The notes under the pieces: model-generated
Seen by the model: only the letters and a program-made list of their open reading frames with translations
Databases searched by the model: none
Told to the model about the DNA's origin: nothing
Made by a program: the position numbers and the translations under genes
Source of the DNA: Citrobacter koseri ATCC BAA-895
GTDB lineage: Bacteria > Pseudomonadota > Gammaproteobacteria > Enterobacterales > Enterobacteriaceae
Assembly: GCF_000018045.1 (NCBI RefSeq)
Contig: NC_009792.1
Coordinates: 4,656,463 to 4,720,462, forward strand
Length of the DNA stretch: 64,000 bases
Direction of reading: 5' to 3'
Part shown: in pieces, positions 8,612 through 19,164 of the stretch
Numbering within the stretch: the stretch's first letter is position 1
How the letters are laid out: the number at the start of each line of letters is the position of its first letter

Positions 8612-9895
8612 ATGCTTCGTGGACACACGTTTTCTCGCTTTATCCGCAGCACGCAAAATAATCCGTTTAACGTTATCTATTTTTTATTTTATGCCGGGTG
8701 TCTGACGACCCTGGCGATGCTGCTGATCAATCCAGACGAAGCTTTAAAAGTTTTTATTGCATGTGCGGTTCTGTCGCTACCGATTATCGGTAAACACAGC
8801 AAGTCACTTCTGAGTGATAAGAAAAACCTGCTGTTACCCGTGATGCTGCTGCTCTTCGGTTTAGTACAAATTATTTGGGTTGAGATCTTTAAAGAACCGG
8901 GCTCATCCTTTACTGGCGCTTATCGCTCATACCAGAACGGCGGTAAGGTGATGATCTTTGCCGCACTGATTGCCACAGCCCTGCAATCGCCAATCGCATG
9001 TGCGATGAAAGATCGTATAACCCGCTACTGGGTGATTACGACGGCTGTTGGTTTGTATCTTTTTGCGGGTTATCAACTCCTCACCTCACCAGATCCGCTT
9101 AACTACCGTGTCGAACTGGGTTTTGAACATCCGACAGGAGCGGCTTATGCGTTGACGTTTGTCGCATTGCTCGCGTCACAGGCCATCATCAACTTGCGGC
9201 TAAAGCATACAATCCTGCTCTATTTATTACACTTTTTGGTATCACTGGCGGTTATCACTATAACGCAAACCCGCGCCGCCATTCTGGTCTATCCGGTTCT
9301 GAGCATAGGGCTATTTTTCTTACACTATCGGCATAACCGTACCGTTTTGCTGCGTACGTTACTGGCCTTTATTGTTCTCGCGGGGCTGGCGGCAATCCCT
9401 TTAAAATCGGTGATTGAAAAGCGCTATAACAGCTTCGTAACCGATATGCATTCTTACAGTAAGAAGAACAGTAATACCTCGATTGGCGCCCGACTCGCGA
9501 TGCAACGGGCGGGTATTGATGCTGGAAAAAACCACTACTGGGGCCAATCACTTGAACAACGCGATGCTGGAATGCGGGATTTTGCCCGACAGGATACCTC
9601 GTTAAGAGGAGCACTTGGGTTCGTCGACATCCATTTGCATAACGAATTCATTGATACTTTTTCTCTTAAAGGGATTTCTGGCGTCATCGCTCTGCTCTTT
9701 TTGTATCTGGCGATGTTTTTAAAAGCTTATACACAACGTAGCCCTCTGTTATTCATCATTTCCAGTGCTATAGTTATCTATGGTTTAAGCGACTTATTAT
9801 TATACGCCAAAGGTGAAACTCTGAGCAGTATGCTGGCATTATGCGCGGCGATGATGCTGACACCAGGCACGATGAGAGAGTTATGCCATGATTAA
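8612..9895 (+). CDS. waaL: WaaL, O-antigen ligase
   Basis: 427 residues, a polytopic membrane protein with about a dozen hydrophobic segments, typical of WaaL. Ligase landmarks are visible: the TRAAILVYP segment near 222 (conserved Arg) and a periplasmic loop around 290-350 ending in HLHNEFIDTF (the conserved His-Asn pair of the Wzy_C/ligase family). It joins undecaprenyl-linked O-antigen to the completed core in the periplasm. WaaL sequence varies with the outer-core acceptor, so this copy fits the locally encoded core. Its stop overlaps the next gene by 8 bases. Confidence 0.93.
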   Translation: MLRGHTFSRFIRSTQNNPFNVIYFLFYAGCLTTLAMLLINPDEALKVFIACAVLSLPIIGKHSKSLLSDKKNLLLPVMLLLFGLVQIIWVEIFKEPGSSFTGAYRSYQNGGKVMIFAALIATALQSPIACAMKDRITRYWVITTAVGLYLFAGYQLLTSPDPLNYRVELGFEHPTGAAYALTFVALLASQAIINLRLKHTILLYLLHFLVSLAVITITQTRAAILVYPVLSIGLFFLHYRHNRTVLLRTLLAFIVLAGLAAIPLKSVIEKRYNSFVTDMHSYSKKNSNTSIGARLAMQRAGIDAGKNHYWGQSLEQRDAGMRDFARQDTSLRGALGFVDIHLHNEFIDTFSLKGISGVIALLFLYLAMFLKAYTQRSPLLFIISSAIVIYGLSDLLLYAKGETLSSMLALCAAMMLTPGTMRELCHD

Positions 9896-10901
9896 CGCTT
9901 CAGATTATTTGCTGAGCATTATTATACCGGCATACAACAATGCCGAATTCATTACGGATACGCTGGCGTCTTTACATCAGGGCATCACTAATGAGGTAGA
10001 AGTAATCATTATTAATGATGGCTCAACGGATTTGACTGAAGAACGCATAAATGCGTTTTATCGCGAACATCATTGCAACAACGTGAAATACATCTACCAG
10101 GAAAATCATGGTGTTGCGATTACCCGCAACGTCGGGCTTTCACATGCGACAGGGAAGTATATTGGCTTTGTTGACAGCGATGACATTATTAGCCCGGATT
10201 ATTTTTCGGTTCTTCTCCCTAAATTAAGAGAAGAGAAATATGATATCGTTGAATTCAACTTAACCCGTGACATTAATAATCTCTATCAATGCCAAAAAGA
10301 TAAGCCGGATGCAGTAAAACAGAGTGAAATCACGTTAACGGATGAAAATTTAACGCAGTTATTACCCACTTTCCGTGCGGGTCAATGGCACCTTGTAACA
10401 AAATTCTTTCGCCGTGACATTATTGGGCAAGACCGCTTTGAAGAACATCATCGTTATGAGGACATTATTTTTTGTCCATTTCAATACTTTAAATGCCATA
10501 AGATCTTAAAAATAGATAACAAGCTATATTATTATCGAATAAACGATCGGAGCATTACCGAGAATATTCTTGAAAATGATGCACAATATATTTTCTTCGC
10601 CATGCGTAAAATGTGTGACTATATAAAAGAAAATGATGAAAAACGAACTGTAGCCACATTAATGATCATTAACTGCTTCCTTGAAGGACGCAAGTTGCTG
10701 CGCAAGAAGAAAGGTTATTATCGCTACGAAGAAGATATGATCAGTGACATTCAAGATGCACTGACATGCTGTGATACAAGCATCGTTAAAAGAAAAGTTA
10801 TTTATAAAATGAAGTACCCACACATTGATCGTTTTATTTCAAAAATACGATTTAAAGCCATAAACGCTTGCAAAATGTTATTTGTTAGCAAGGAAAGTTA
10901 A
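9888..10901 (+). CDS. GT2 glycosyltransferase, WaaV-like outer-core enzyme
   Basis: 337 residues with a classical GT2 N-terminal domain: LLSIIIPAYNNAEF, VIIINDGSTD near 45 and FVDSDD near 95 (metal-binding). Its ATG lies inside the end of waaL, so translation is coupled. By position beside waaL it resembles WaaV of E. coli R1-type cores, a beta-glucosyltransferase; the actual donor and linkage cannot be read from sequence. The C-terminal 100 residues are Lys/Arg-rich, as in enzymes that dock on the inner membrane. Base composition is markedly more AT-rich than waaF, a usual sign of outer-core genes that move between strains. Confidence 0.8.
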   Translation: MINASDYLLSIIIPAYNNAEFITDTLASLHQGITNEVEVIIINDGSTDLTEERINAFYREHHCNNVKYIYQENHGVAITRNVGLSHATGKYIGFVDSDDIISPDYFSVLLPKLREEKYDIVEFNLTRDINNLYQCQKDKPDAVKQSEITLTDENLTQLLPTFRAGQWHLVTKFFRRDIIGQDRFEEHHRYEDIIFCPFQYFKCHKILKIDNKLYYYRINDRSITENILENDAQYIFFAMRKMCDYIKENDEKRTVATLMIINCFLEGRKLLRKKKGYYRYEEDMISDIQDALTCCDTSIVKRKVIYKMKYPHIDRFISKIRFKAINACKMLFVSKES

Positions 10902-10902
10902 T

Positions 10903-11958
10903 ATGTTTGATAAAGTAGAAAGAATTCTTATTTGCAAGCTTAAGTTTTATGGCGATGTTCTGCTCATTACCCCTGTTATTGCCAGTCTCCAGGCACGTTA
11001 TCCGCACGCAAAAATTGATCTTCTTCTTTATAAAGACACCAGGGCAATTTTGGCTGCTGATGAGAGAATCAACAACTTTTACCTTATTGAAAAAAAGAAA
11101 GGTCTGCTGGAAACCATTAAAAATTATATATCGGTACGCCGCCAGCTGAAAAAAAACCACTATGACCTTATTGTCAACTTAACCGAACAATGGCCTATTG
11201 GCGCACTTATCGCTTCCCTACGCCGCCCCTCTATTGCCTTTAAAAGGGACAAGAAGCAGTGGAATTGCCTTTTTACAAAAGTCACACCAACAACCGGAAC
11301 TCATATTGTTGAGCAAAACTTATCCATTCTAAAAGGCCTCGACTTTAGTGAAAGCGAGCTCAAAAAAGAGATGTTGCTCTGCTATCGCGAGAGTGACTAT
11401 CAATATTTGCTGACCCAACTCCCCGCGCTTTTCATGCAAAAATACGTTGTGATTCAACCCACTGCAAGACAGTCTTTTAAGTGCTGGGATGACGAGAAAT
11501 TTGCGCATGTCATAGATTATTTGCAGCAACGCGGTCTGCATGTTTACCTGACCTGTGGACCCGCAGTACAAGAACAGCAGCAGGTAGCGCGTATCGCCGG
11601 ACTGTGTCAATCACCACCAGACCTGACGGTGGCAGGTAAAACGACCTTCCTGCAACTGGCGGCGTTAATCGATCATGCAGTACTGTATATCGGCGTGGAC
11701 TCCGCCCCCATGCATATGGCTGCCGCATTAGGTACGCCGCAGGTATGTTTGTTTGGCGCCACAAATTATCAACAGTGGAAACCCTGGTCAGATAAAGCTG
11801 CGCTGATCTGGGCAGGCGATTATCATCCAATGCCGACCCGGGCAGAACTGGACAGATCCCGGAAATACCTGACCTGGATACCAGAACACGCAGTTATTGA
11901 CGCTATCGACACTGTGCTCCATGATAGCAACCCGGTTGAAGGAAATGAGACAGCGTAA
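10903..11958 (+). CDS. waaQ: WaaQ, LPS heptosyltransferase III
   Basis: 351 residues from ATG 10903, preceded by AGGAAAG; a TTG at 10882 is the longer alternative. It matches E. coli WaaQ from MFDKVERILICKLKFYGDVLLITPV through YLTWIPEHAVIDA. GT9 motifs: GDVLL acceptor loop near 20, QPTARQSFKCWD near 175, IGVDSAPMHMAAAL near 265. It adds heptose III as a branch on heptose II. Normally waaQ heads the waaQGP operon; here it sits at the end of the hldD operon, and no waaQ copy precedes waaG. Confidence 0.9.
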   Translation: MFDKVERILICKLKFYGDVLLITPVIASLQARYPHAKIDLLLYKDTRAILAADERINNFYLIEKKKGLLETIKNYISVRRQLKKNHYDLIVNLTEQWPIGALIASLRRPSIAFKRDKKQWNCLFTKVTPTTGTHIVEQNLSILKGLDFSESELKKEMLLCYRESDYQYLLTQLPALFMQKYVVIQPTARQSFKCWDDEKFAHVIDYLQQRGLHVYLTCGPAVQEQQQVARIAGLCQSPPDLTVAGKTTFLQLAALIDHAVLYIGVDSAPMHMAAALGTPQVCLFGATNYQQWKPWSDKAALIWAGDYHPMPTRAELDRSRKYLTWIPEHAVIDAIDTVLHDSNPVEGNETA

Positions 11959-12903
11959 ATGGATAACAAAACTAACGTAATTAATATTGCCTACTGCACA
12001 GATGCTAATTATCTGGAGTATGTTGCCGTATCCATTATGTCTGTCATAATGAATAACCCTGAGCAATCTCTCGCATTTTTTGTCTTTGTCTATGATGTCA
12101 GCGATGAAGACATTGCGAAGCTACAGTCGACCAGTAATAAAATTCAGGTTATCACGATCGATAAGGCTGATATTGAAAAATATAACAATGATTTTGCGAT
12201 AAAACATCTCAATCGCTCAACTTATATGCGTCTGGCTGTGCCCCGTTTACTTAAAGACAAAGTAGCACGTTTTATCTATCTTGATGCCGATACGCTATGC
12301 TTTGACTCACTCAGTGAAATTAACAGCGTTGATATTGATAATGTTGTTTGCGCCGTCAGCCATGACTCTCTCAACATTCATGATAATAAACACGCCCGGC
12401 GATTAGGGCTGAGCATCGATCACTATTTTAACGCTGGTTTCCTTTATATTAATGTCGCGAACTGGATTAAGCATGACATTGAACATAAAGCAAATACCGT
12501 GTTATTTGAGCAAGGAAAATCATTGCCTTACTTTGATCAGGACGCACTCAACATTGCAATGAACGGCAATATTACGTTTATTGATAACCGCTGGAATTTC
12601 CTGTTTAACTGGTTTACTGACGAACAGAAAGAAAATTTCTTCTATCACAGTGACACGCTGCCAAGAATCATTCATTTTACGGGCGGAAGAAAGCCGTGGT
12701 ATAAAGAACATACGGGGCTGTCGCAACAGCTTTATGTTTTCTACCACCATTTCACGCCCTGGCGGAATGCAGAGTTACGCTCTTATGCCCCTCGTATGAG
12801 ACCTACCGATTATCGGGTGTACTCCCGTCAGGCGGCAAAAAAAGGAAATTATTTTACCGCCATAAAATGGTACGCAAAGTACCTCAAAACCAAGATTCAT
12901 TAA
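11959..12903 (+). CDS. GT8 outer-core glycosyltransferase
   Basis: 314 residues; ATG directly abuts the waaQ stop. GT8 (LgtC/RfaJ-like) retaining transferase: INIAYCTDANY at the N-terminus, metal-binding FIYLDADTLCF near residue 103, DHYFNAGFLYINV near 155, FDQDALN and RIIHFTGGRKPW near 235. It adds glucose or galactose to the core from a UDP donor. It differs from the two leftward GT8 genes (LDADT and HFTGGRKPW versus DADV/I and HYIGVTKPW or HYVGVTKPW), so it is not a recent copy of them. Last gene of the rightward operon, closed by a strong terminator. Confidence 0.85.
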   Translation: MDNKTNVINIAYCTDANYLEYVAVSIMSVIMNNPEQSLAFFVFVYDVSDEDIAKLQSTSNKIQVITIDKADIEKYNNDFAIKHLNRSTYMRLAVPRLLKDKVARFIYLDADTLCFDSLSEINSVDIDNVVCAVSHDSLNIHDNKHARRLGLSIDHYFNAGFLYINVANWIKHDIEHKANTVLFEQGKSLPYFDQDALNIAMNGNITFIDNRWNFLFNWFTDEQKENFFYHSDTLPRIIHFTGGRKPWYKEHTGLSQQLYVFYHHFTPWRNAELRSYAPRMRPTDYRVYSRQAAKKGNYFTAIKWYAKYLKTKIH

Positions 12904-12907
12904 AAAA

Positions 12908-12929
12908 AAGCTCCCCGAGGGGAGCTTTT
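12908..12929. terminator. Bidirectional terminator between the two core operons
   Basis: AAGCTCCCC-GAG-GGGGAGCTT, flanked by an A-run on the left and a T-run on the right, so it works on both strands. It separates the convergent ends of the rightward hldD and leftward waaG operons. Confidence 0.88.
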
Positions 12930-13922
12930 TTACTTACCTTTGACTTTTTCGGCCAGATAGCCTATGTAGCTGATAATTGAAGTAATATATTTACCCTGTA
13001 GCCTTTCATGACGTGACTTCTTCTTATACTGCTTTGGCGTTCTGGCAGGCAACAACGGCACATTCGCCCATGGTGAAGCCTTCCATGCCTCCACAAAATA
13101 CTGTGCAGACGGATAATTTGCCCAGGAATTCCAGGGTTTAGTTACCCCAATATAGTGAATAAGAATGGTATCCGCCGTTATATATTCTTTATAGCGTGAT
13201 ATATCTTTGCTTTTTAACTCTTGTTTTATACCATATATCGCATTGTAGATACGCGGTAAAAAGATCACCTTATTTAAGAAAAGAATATTTAAAACATCCT
13301 GATCGGGGAAAGAGAGTTTCTGATTTTTATCCAGGAGGATATCAAATGCAGCACCAATAAAGTTCTGCTCTTTCCACTTTTTAAGATTCGCATAGATCAC
13401 ACCAGAGTTAAAATAATCACTATTTTTCTCAATATCTCTGGCAGGACTATCATCGACGTCCCTTACTACCGCAGCAACATGCTCATCAAGGTTGAGATGA
13501 CTCAATTCAACAAGTGAGCCTTTGCATATCACGTCTGCATCAATGTACAGGAGTGAATCAACTTTTTCGCCTAAATATTCAAATGCGATAAAGCGGAAAT
13601 ACATCGCATGAGACCAGGCATTACCGCTGGGCAACACCTTTAGCCCCTCGGCATCCATAACATATATTGAGATGTTAGTAGAGAATTGCTGCGCCAGCAT
13701 ACTTATTTTCTGTTGATAATCATCATCCACATAATCAGTAAAAAGATGGAAATGGATATTGATGTCTTTATTATGTATCAACACTGATGTCATCGAAATC
13801 GCGGCGCCAAACATGAAGTTTTTATCAACACCCCAGGCGATATTGAGTTGTGGACTCTCCCCGGCTGGTGCTTGATTAAAATCAAGTATCTTTTTTATAG
13901 ACTGATGGCAATCAAAAATCAT
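12930..13922 (-). CDS. GT8 outer-core glycosyltransferase (WaaJ/WaaR-like)
   Basis: 330 residues, GT8 family: LNIAWGVDKNFMFGAAISMTS near residue 27, LLYIDADVICK near 125 (DXD), SDYFNSGVIYANL near 168, DQDVLN near 207, ILIHYIGVTKPW near 257, and the basic KKKSRHERLQGKYI segment at the C-terminus that is typical of the RfaI/RfaJ pair. Last gene of the waaG operon. Order suggests the later of two hexose additions, as with WaaJ/WaaR, but the sugar and linkage are not determinable. It is clearly paralogous to the next gene upstream. Confidence 0.83.
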   Translation of the reverse strand: MIFDCHQSIKKILDFNQAPAGESPQLNIAWGVDKNFMFGAAISMTSVLIHNKDINIHFHLFTDYVDDDYQQKISMLAQQFSTNISIYVMDAEGLKVLPSGNAWSHAMYFRFIAFEYLGEKVDSLLYIDADVICKGSLVELSHLNLDEHVAAVVRDVDDSPARDIEKNSDYFNSGVIYANLKKWKEQNFIGAAFDILLDKNQKLSFPDQDVLNILFLNKVIFLPRIYNAIYGIKQELKSKDISRYKEYITADTILIHYIGVTKPWNSWANYPSAQYFVEAWKASPWANVPLLPARTPKQYKKKSRHERLQGKYITSIISYIGYLAEKVKGK

Positions 13923-13959
13923 TCACTACACCTATTTAAATTTATTTTCAACAAGCCAC

Positions 13960-14979
13960 TCAATGCACTTTAGCGCCGTGTAGCTTATTTTTAATATACA
14001 TTATATGGCTAAATATAGAACGAATATATTTTCGCTGTATCCTTTCATGGCGTGACTTACGCTTATATAATTTTGCCGTATTTGCATTGAGTAACGATTT
14101 TTCGGCCCATGCCGATTTTTTATAAGCCTCAATAAAGTACTTAGAAACCGGATAGTTAGCCCACGTATGCCACGGTTTTGTCACGCCGACATAATGAATT
14201 AATACCGTACTCTCAGTGATAAAGTCCTGATAACGATATTCATTTTTATTCTTCAGTTCCTGGTCTACGCCATAAATACAATTAAAATCACGCCTCAGCA
14301 GGATCACATGCCCAACAAATAAGATATTCAGGATATCCTGGTCAAAATAAAGCAGTTCTTTCTGACGCTCATGCAAAACTTCAAAGGCTTTGGATAACAG
14401 TTTTTTTTCTCTCCAGACATGGAGATTAGCGAATACCACCCCTGAATTAAAATAGTCACGAGCTAACTCAGGAATACCCAGTCTCTGCCCGGATTTTAAA
14501 CGTACTCGATCAATATCATTAACAACAGCCGCATATTCTCCGGCAAAATGAATATCCGTCAGTTCCCGCAGCGAATTTTTACAAACGATATCGGCATCCA
14601 GATACAGCACAGAATCCAGTTCACGACTTAAATACTCGAACGCAAAATAGCGATAGTACATCGCATAGGTCCATGCTTTAGTACTCGGCAACTTGCGAAA
14701 CGCCTCATTATCGAAAACTAAGACCGTTACCGTTGTACCATACATTTGCGTGAGTCGTTCCACGCTTTCCAGGTACTCATCATCAACATAGTCCGTCACA
14801 ACATAGAAATGGATATCAATATCAGGGTTGTTCACCAACACTGATGTCATTGAAATTCCAGAGCCAAATAAAAAATTTCGATCTACACCATATGCAATAT
14901 TCAGCTTTTTGCTTTTCTGGTGTGTAGCGTTGTCGATAACCTTTTTTTGAATTATTACGTTTTCAAAATCAATGTTCAT
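13960..14979 (-). CDS. GT8 outer-core glycosyltransferase (WaaO/WaaI-like)
   Basis: 339 residues, the usual RfaI/WaaO length. LNIAYGVDRNFLFGSGISMTS near residue 26, VLYLDADIVCK near 122 (DXD), RDYFNSGVVFANL near 170, FDQDILN near 205, VLIHYVGVTKPW near 258 and the RKSRHERIQRKYI tail. In E. coli and Salmonella WaaO/WaaI adds the second hexose of the outer core to the glucose placed by WaaG; its position directly after waaP supports that order. The exact donor (UDP-Glc or UDP-Gal) is not known from sequence. Confidence 0.85.
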   Translation of the reverse strand: MNIDFENVIIQKKVIDNATHQKSKKLNIAYGVDRNFLFGSGISMTSVLVNNPDIDIHFYVVTDYVDDEYLESVERLTQMYGTTVTVLVFDNEAFRKLPSTKAWTYAMYYRYFAFEYLSRELDSVLYLDADIVCKNSLRELTDIHFAGEYAAVVNDIDRVRLKSGQRLGIPELARDYFNSGVVFANLHVWREKKLLSKAFEVLHERQKELLYFDQDILNILFVGHVILLRRDFNCIYGVDQELKNKNEYRYQDFITESTVLIHYVGVTKPWHTWANYPVSKYFIEAYKKSAWAEKSLLNANTAKLYKRKSRHERIQRKYIRSIFSHIMYIKNKLHGAKVH

Positions 14980-15010
14980 GATGAGATCACCTCAAACCCT
15001 GTATGTGATT

Positions 15011-15808
15011 TTATAACGCTTTTCTTATCGTTCTTTGTTTGATTTTTTGTGCTTTCGCCGCCGCTTGTTCAAGCAAACTGGCTTCCTTGCGAAGAATTTC
15101 ACGCAGTGGCATCGAGAAATAAACGCGTAAAAAACGATAAATATCTCTCGAGGTCAGGCCAATTTCGAGTGAGGAGAAATAGAGTCCAATCAGATCCTTA
15201 TCACGCCAGCGACGCGGTACCCGGCGACGAATTTGCGCGCGATGCAGATCAATCACGGAAAGTTTTATATCAGCCACATCAGCCGGTAATGGTTGCTGTA
15301 GTAAAAAATGGCAAATATAACAATCCCGATGATTCACCCCACCACGATGCATTTTCCCCACCATCTCCGCCAGTCGGGTGATAATGGTTCGTTTTAAGGT
15401 GAGGTCAGGACGTTCTTCACTCCACCTGGCGCAAAAGTCTTCAAGGCTTATTGCCGGCGAGAGATCTTCCGTGATGATAAACGATGTCCGCTGCAACGGA
15501 TTCAACCCTTTTTGCCCAAACGCGACGCCGGTCATGGTATCAACATTCAGTGATTGCAGACGGTGAATAGCCAGCCACTCGCGATCTGCGCCAAGAACGG
15601 GCATACGCAAGGAAATGAGGTTTTTTAGCACTTCTTTCAGCGTGGTTCCGTGATGGTATTTCAGGAAATACCCTTTACCCATCATCTCAAAACGCAGCGT
15701 CCTCCGGGTCTCCAGAGCGCGGAAAACCTCTCCGTCCAGTTTCGTTACTTCGACAAACGGATCTTTACCTTGCCACTGCGTAGCGAATGGCTCTTTTAAT
15801 TCAATCAT
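15011..15808 (-). CDS. waaP: WaaP, LPS core heptose I kinase
   Basis: 265 residues from the ATG at 15808 ([10 protein letters not shown], as in E. coli); a start two codons earlier is possible. It matches E. coli WaaP along its length, including the catalytic Asp162 in [12 protein letters not shown] and the metal-binding Asp in VIDLHRAQ. It phosphorylates heptose I, which stabilises the outer membrane and is needed for later WaaQ and WaaY steps. Its start overlaps the end of waaG by 8 bases. Confidence 0.96.
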   Translation of the reverse strand: MIELKEPFATQWQGKDPFVEVTKLDGEVFRALETRRTLRFEMMGKGYFLKYHHGTTLKEVLKNLISLRMPVLGADREWLAIHRLQSLNVDTMTGVAFGQKGLNPLQRTSFIITEDLSPAISLEDFCARWSEERPDLTLKRTIITRLAEMVGKMHRGGVNHRDCYICHFLLQQPLPADVADIKLSVIDLHRAQIRRRVPRRWRDKDLIGLYFSSLEIGLTSRDIYRFLRVYFSMPLREILRKEASLLEQAAAKAQKIKQRTIRKAL

Positions 15809-16925
15809 TCTCAAAACCTAAAATGATATCAGCCGCTTTATCAGCCAGACTGTAGAGATCTTCTGTATCGGCAAAGTGTCTTGCATGACTTGCCCATTCA
15901 CTTCGCTGCTCACCTTTCTCCAGCGCATCGCAGAGGGAATCATTCAGGACTTCCTGTGCAAAAGGCTCCGGTATAACAACGCCACACTGCGCAGCATTGA
16001 TATAGTGCGCATATCCACAAACTTCGGTGGTCAACACGGGTAGCCCGGCGACAATCGCCTCTAATAATACGATTCCGGCCGCTTCCTGAACGGCAGGATG
16101 AAGCAGCAAATCAGCAGCAGACATCAGCGCTGAAATATCATCGCGCCCTGAAAAAAACTGCACCTGCTTCTCAATCCCTAATTGACGCGCCTGGGCCTGA
16201 TACCGGTCGGCCTTGTCTTGCCCGACAACCATCAATTGCGTACGTTGACGTATTGCTTCAGGTAAAGAAGCTACCGCCAGTAACGTTCTTGGTACGCCTT
16301 TGCGTTTAAAATCCGAACCTACCTGCAAAAGCAGGAACTGATCTAACCCAATGCCATTTTTTTCTCTGACAATCTGTCTGCTGTTTTCAGGTTGCTGGCT
16401 GTATTTCCTGTCCGGGTATATCCCTGGCGGCAAAATATGAAAACGGCGATCCTCAGTATGATAATGATGCTTAAAGTCACCGATTTGCTTATTTGTTAAC
16501 ATCAAAAGCTCGGTATAAGCACCTTGCTGGAAGGTCGCTTTTTCAAAAGCTGCATAGTGCTTATAACGACTGGTCAGCTTATAAAAGAAACCCTTTTCAC
16601 GGGCGACTTTTTCCGCGTAGCACACATCTGCCGCATAATAGACATCAAGCCCGGGCATTTTATTAAACCCAACGACGCGATCGACGGGATGTTGGCTCAG
16701 GTAACTCTGAACCCACTGATAATACTGCTCATTTTTTCCATGATTAGTTCTGGCAGTCACCGGAACAAGGATAATTTCAAGGTCGGAGGGACGTTCGCCC
16801 TGCCACTGTTGAGTCAATACCTGAACATGATGGCCACGTGCCGCAACCGTATGCGCTATTCGCAGGAAATCACGCTGCAACCCGCCATAGGGAAAATATT
16901 TGTACAAACAAAAAGCAATGGTCAT
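15801..16925 (-). CDS. waaG: WaaG, LPS core glucosyltransferase I
   Basis: 374 residues, the E. coli length. GT4 family GT-B fold: N-terminal [20 protein letters not shown] glycine-rich loop, [12 protein letters not shown] near 210, and [16 protein letters not shown] near 275-290 holding the E-x7-E nucleotide-sugar motif. It adds the first glucose of the outer core to heptose II. Here it is the first gene of the leftward operon because waaQ is missing from the usual slot upstream. A promoter and a possible ops element lie in the 130-base leader. Confidence 0.96.
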   Translation of the reverse strand: MTIAFCLYKYFPYGGLQRDFLRIAHTVAARGHHVQVLTQQWQGERPSDLEIILVPVTARTNHGKNEQYYQWVQSYLSQHPVDRVVGFNKMPGLDVYYAADVCYAEKVAREKGFFYKLTSRYKHYAAFEKATFQQGAYTELLMLTNKQIGDFKHHYHTEDRRFHILPPGIYPDRKYSQQPENSRQIVREKNGIGLDQFLLLQVGSDFKRKGVPRTLLAVASLPEAIRQRTQLMVVGQDKADRYQAQARQLGIEKQVQFFSGRDDISALMSAADLLLHPAVQEAAGIVLLEAIVAGLPVLTTEVCGYAHYINAAQCGVVIPEPFAQEVLNDSLCDALEKGEQRSEWASHARHFADTEDLYSLADKAADIILGFEND

Positions 16926-17002
16926 GCAATAATATCCGCGTTACGTCGCCAAACATCCCAGGCCAGGCAGGTAAAAGCGCCGTAATCTTTGTCTGCAAAC
17001 AA

Positions 17003-17013
17003 AGACTACCCTC
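17003..17013 (-). promoter_or_regulatory. Candidate ops element for RfaH in the waaG leader
   Basis: On the minus strand GAGGGTAGTCT fits the ops consensus GGCGGTAGNNT at 9 of 11 positions, keeping the GGTAG core. It lies about 40-50 bases into the predicted transcript and 78 bases before the waaG ATG, as expected for JUMPStart/ops leaders. The two mismatches make RfaH recruitment uncertain. Confidence 0.45.
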
Positions 17014-17061
17014 CATATTCCCGGCGCCCTGAAGGCTGATGGCTGCCTGAATTTGCGCAGT

Positions 17062-17070
17062 AGTATACCA
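17062..17070 (-). promoter_or_regulatory. Promoter of the waaG operon (extended -10)
   Basis: The minus strand reads TG-G-TATACT, a strong extended -10. The -35 region (TTCGGT or TCGGTT) is poor, and an AT-rich tract lies just upstream. Predicted start near 17055 leaves a leader of about 130 bases. Confidence 0.6.
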
Positions 17071-17347
17071 TTGATTAGCTCCCGAACCGAAATGAATGTT
17101 TTTTAAGCAAAAAGTTAATTTTTAATTTCAAAACAATAAGATGTAAACCATTACTATTGAAAGACAGAGTACGATTTCACGCGTTATTCGGCGTTAACAG
17201 CCTGTTTTGATGTATCTGGAGAAAAACACCTACCGCAAATAATGTATTGTCAATTCAGGTGTTTTAGTGCAACAAGGATAAAAATGATGGTAAAGCCCAG
17301 GCTAAATACATAGAATCCCCAGCACATCCATCAGTCAGCTATTTACT

Positions 17348-19113
<1,766 letters not shown>

Positions 19114-19121
19114 AACGCTTT

Positions 19122-19154
19122 TACCGGATGGCGCGTCAGCGCGTTATCCGGCCT
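19122..19154. repeat. REP element
   Basis: Imperfect palindrome of the enterobacterial REP type (CCGGATGGCG ... TTATCCGGCC) between the convergent coaD and mutM genes. Confidence 0.75.
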
Positions 19155-19164
19155 GCAATCCATC

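Larger units (their letters stand above)
16926..17347. other. Intergenic control region between waaG and waaA
   Basis: A 422-bp gene-free region between divergent operons. It holds the waaG promoter and candidate ops element (described separately), an AT-rich block at about 17095-17160, and a 9-bp perfect inverted repeat, AAAACACCT at 17223-17231 and AGGTGTTTT at 17257-17265, with a 25-base spacer, on the waaA side. I found no open frame of interest. In E. coli the corresponding region holds the JUMPStart-type leader of the waaQ operon. Confidence 0.7.
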
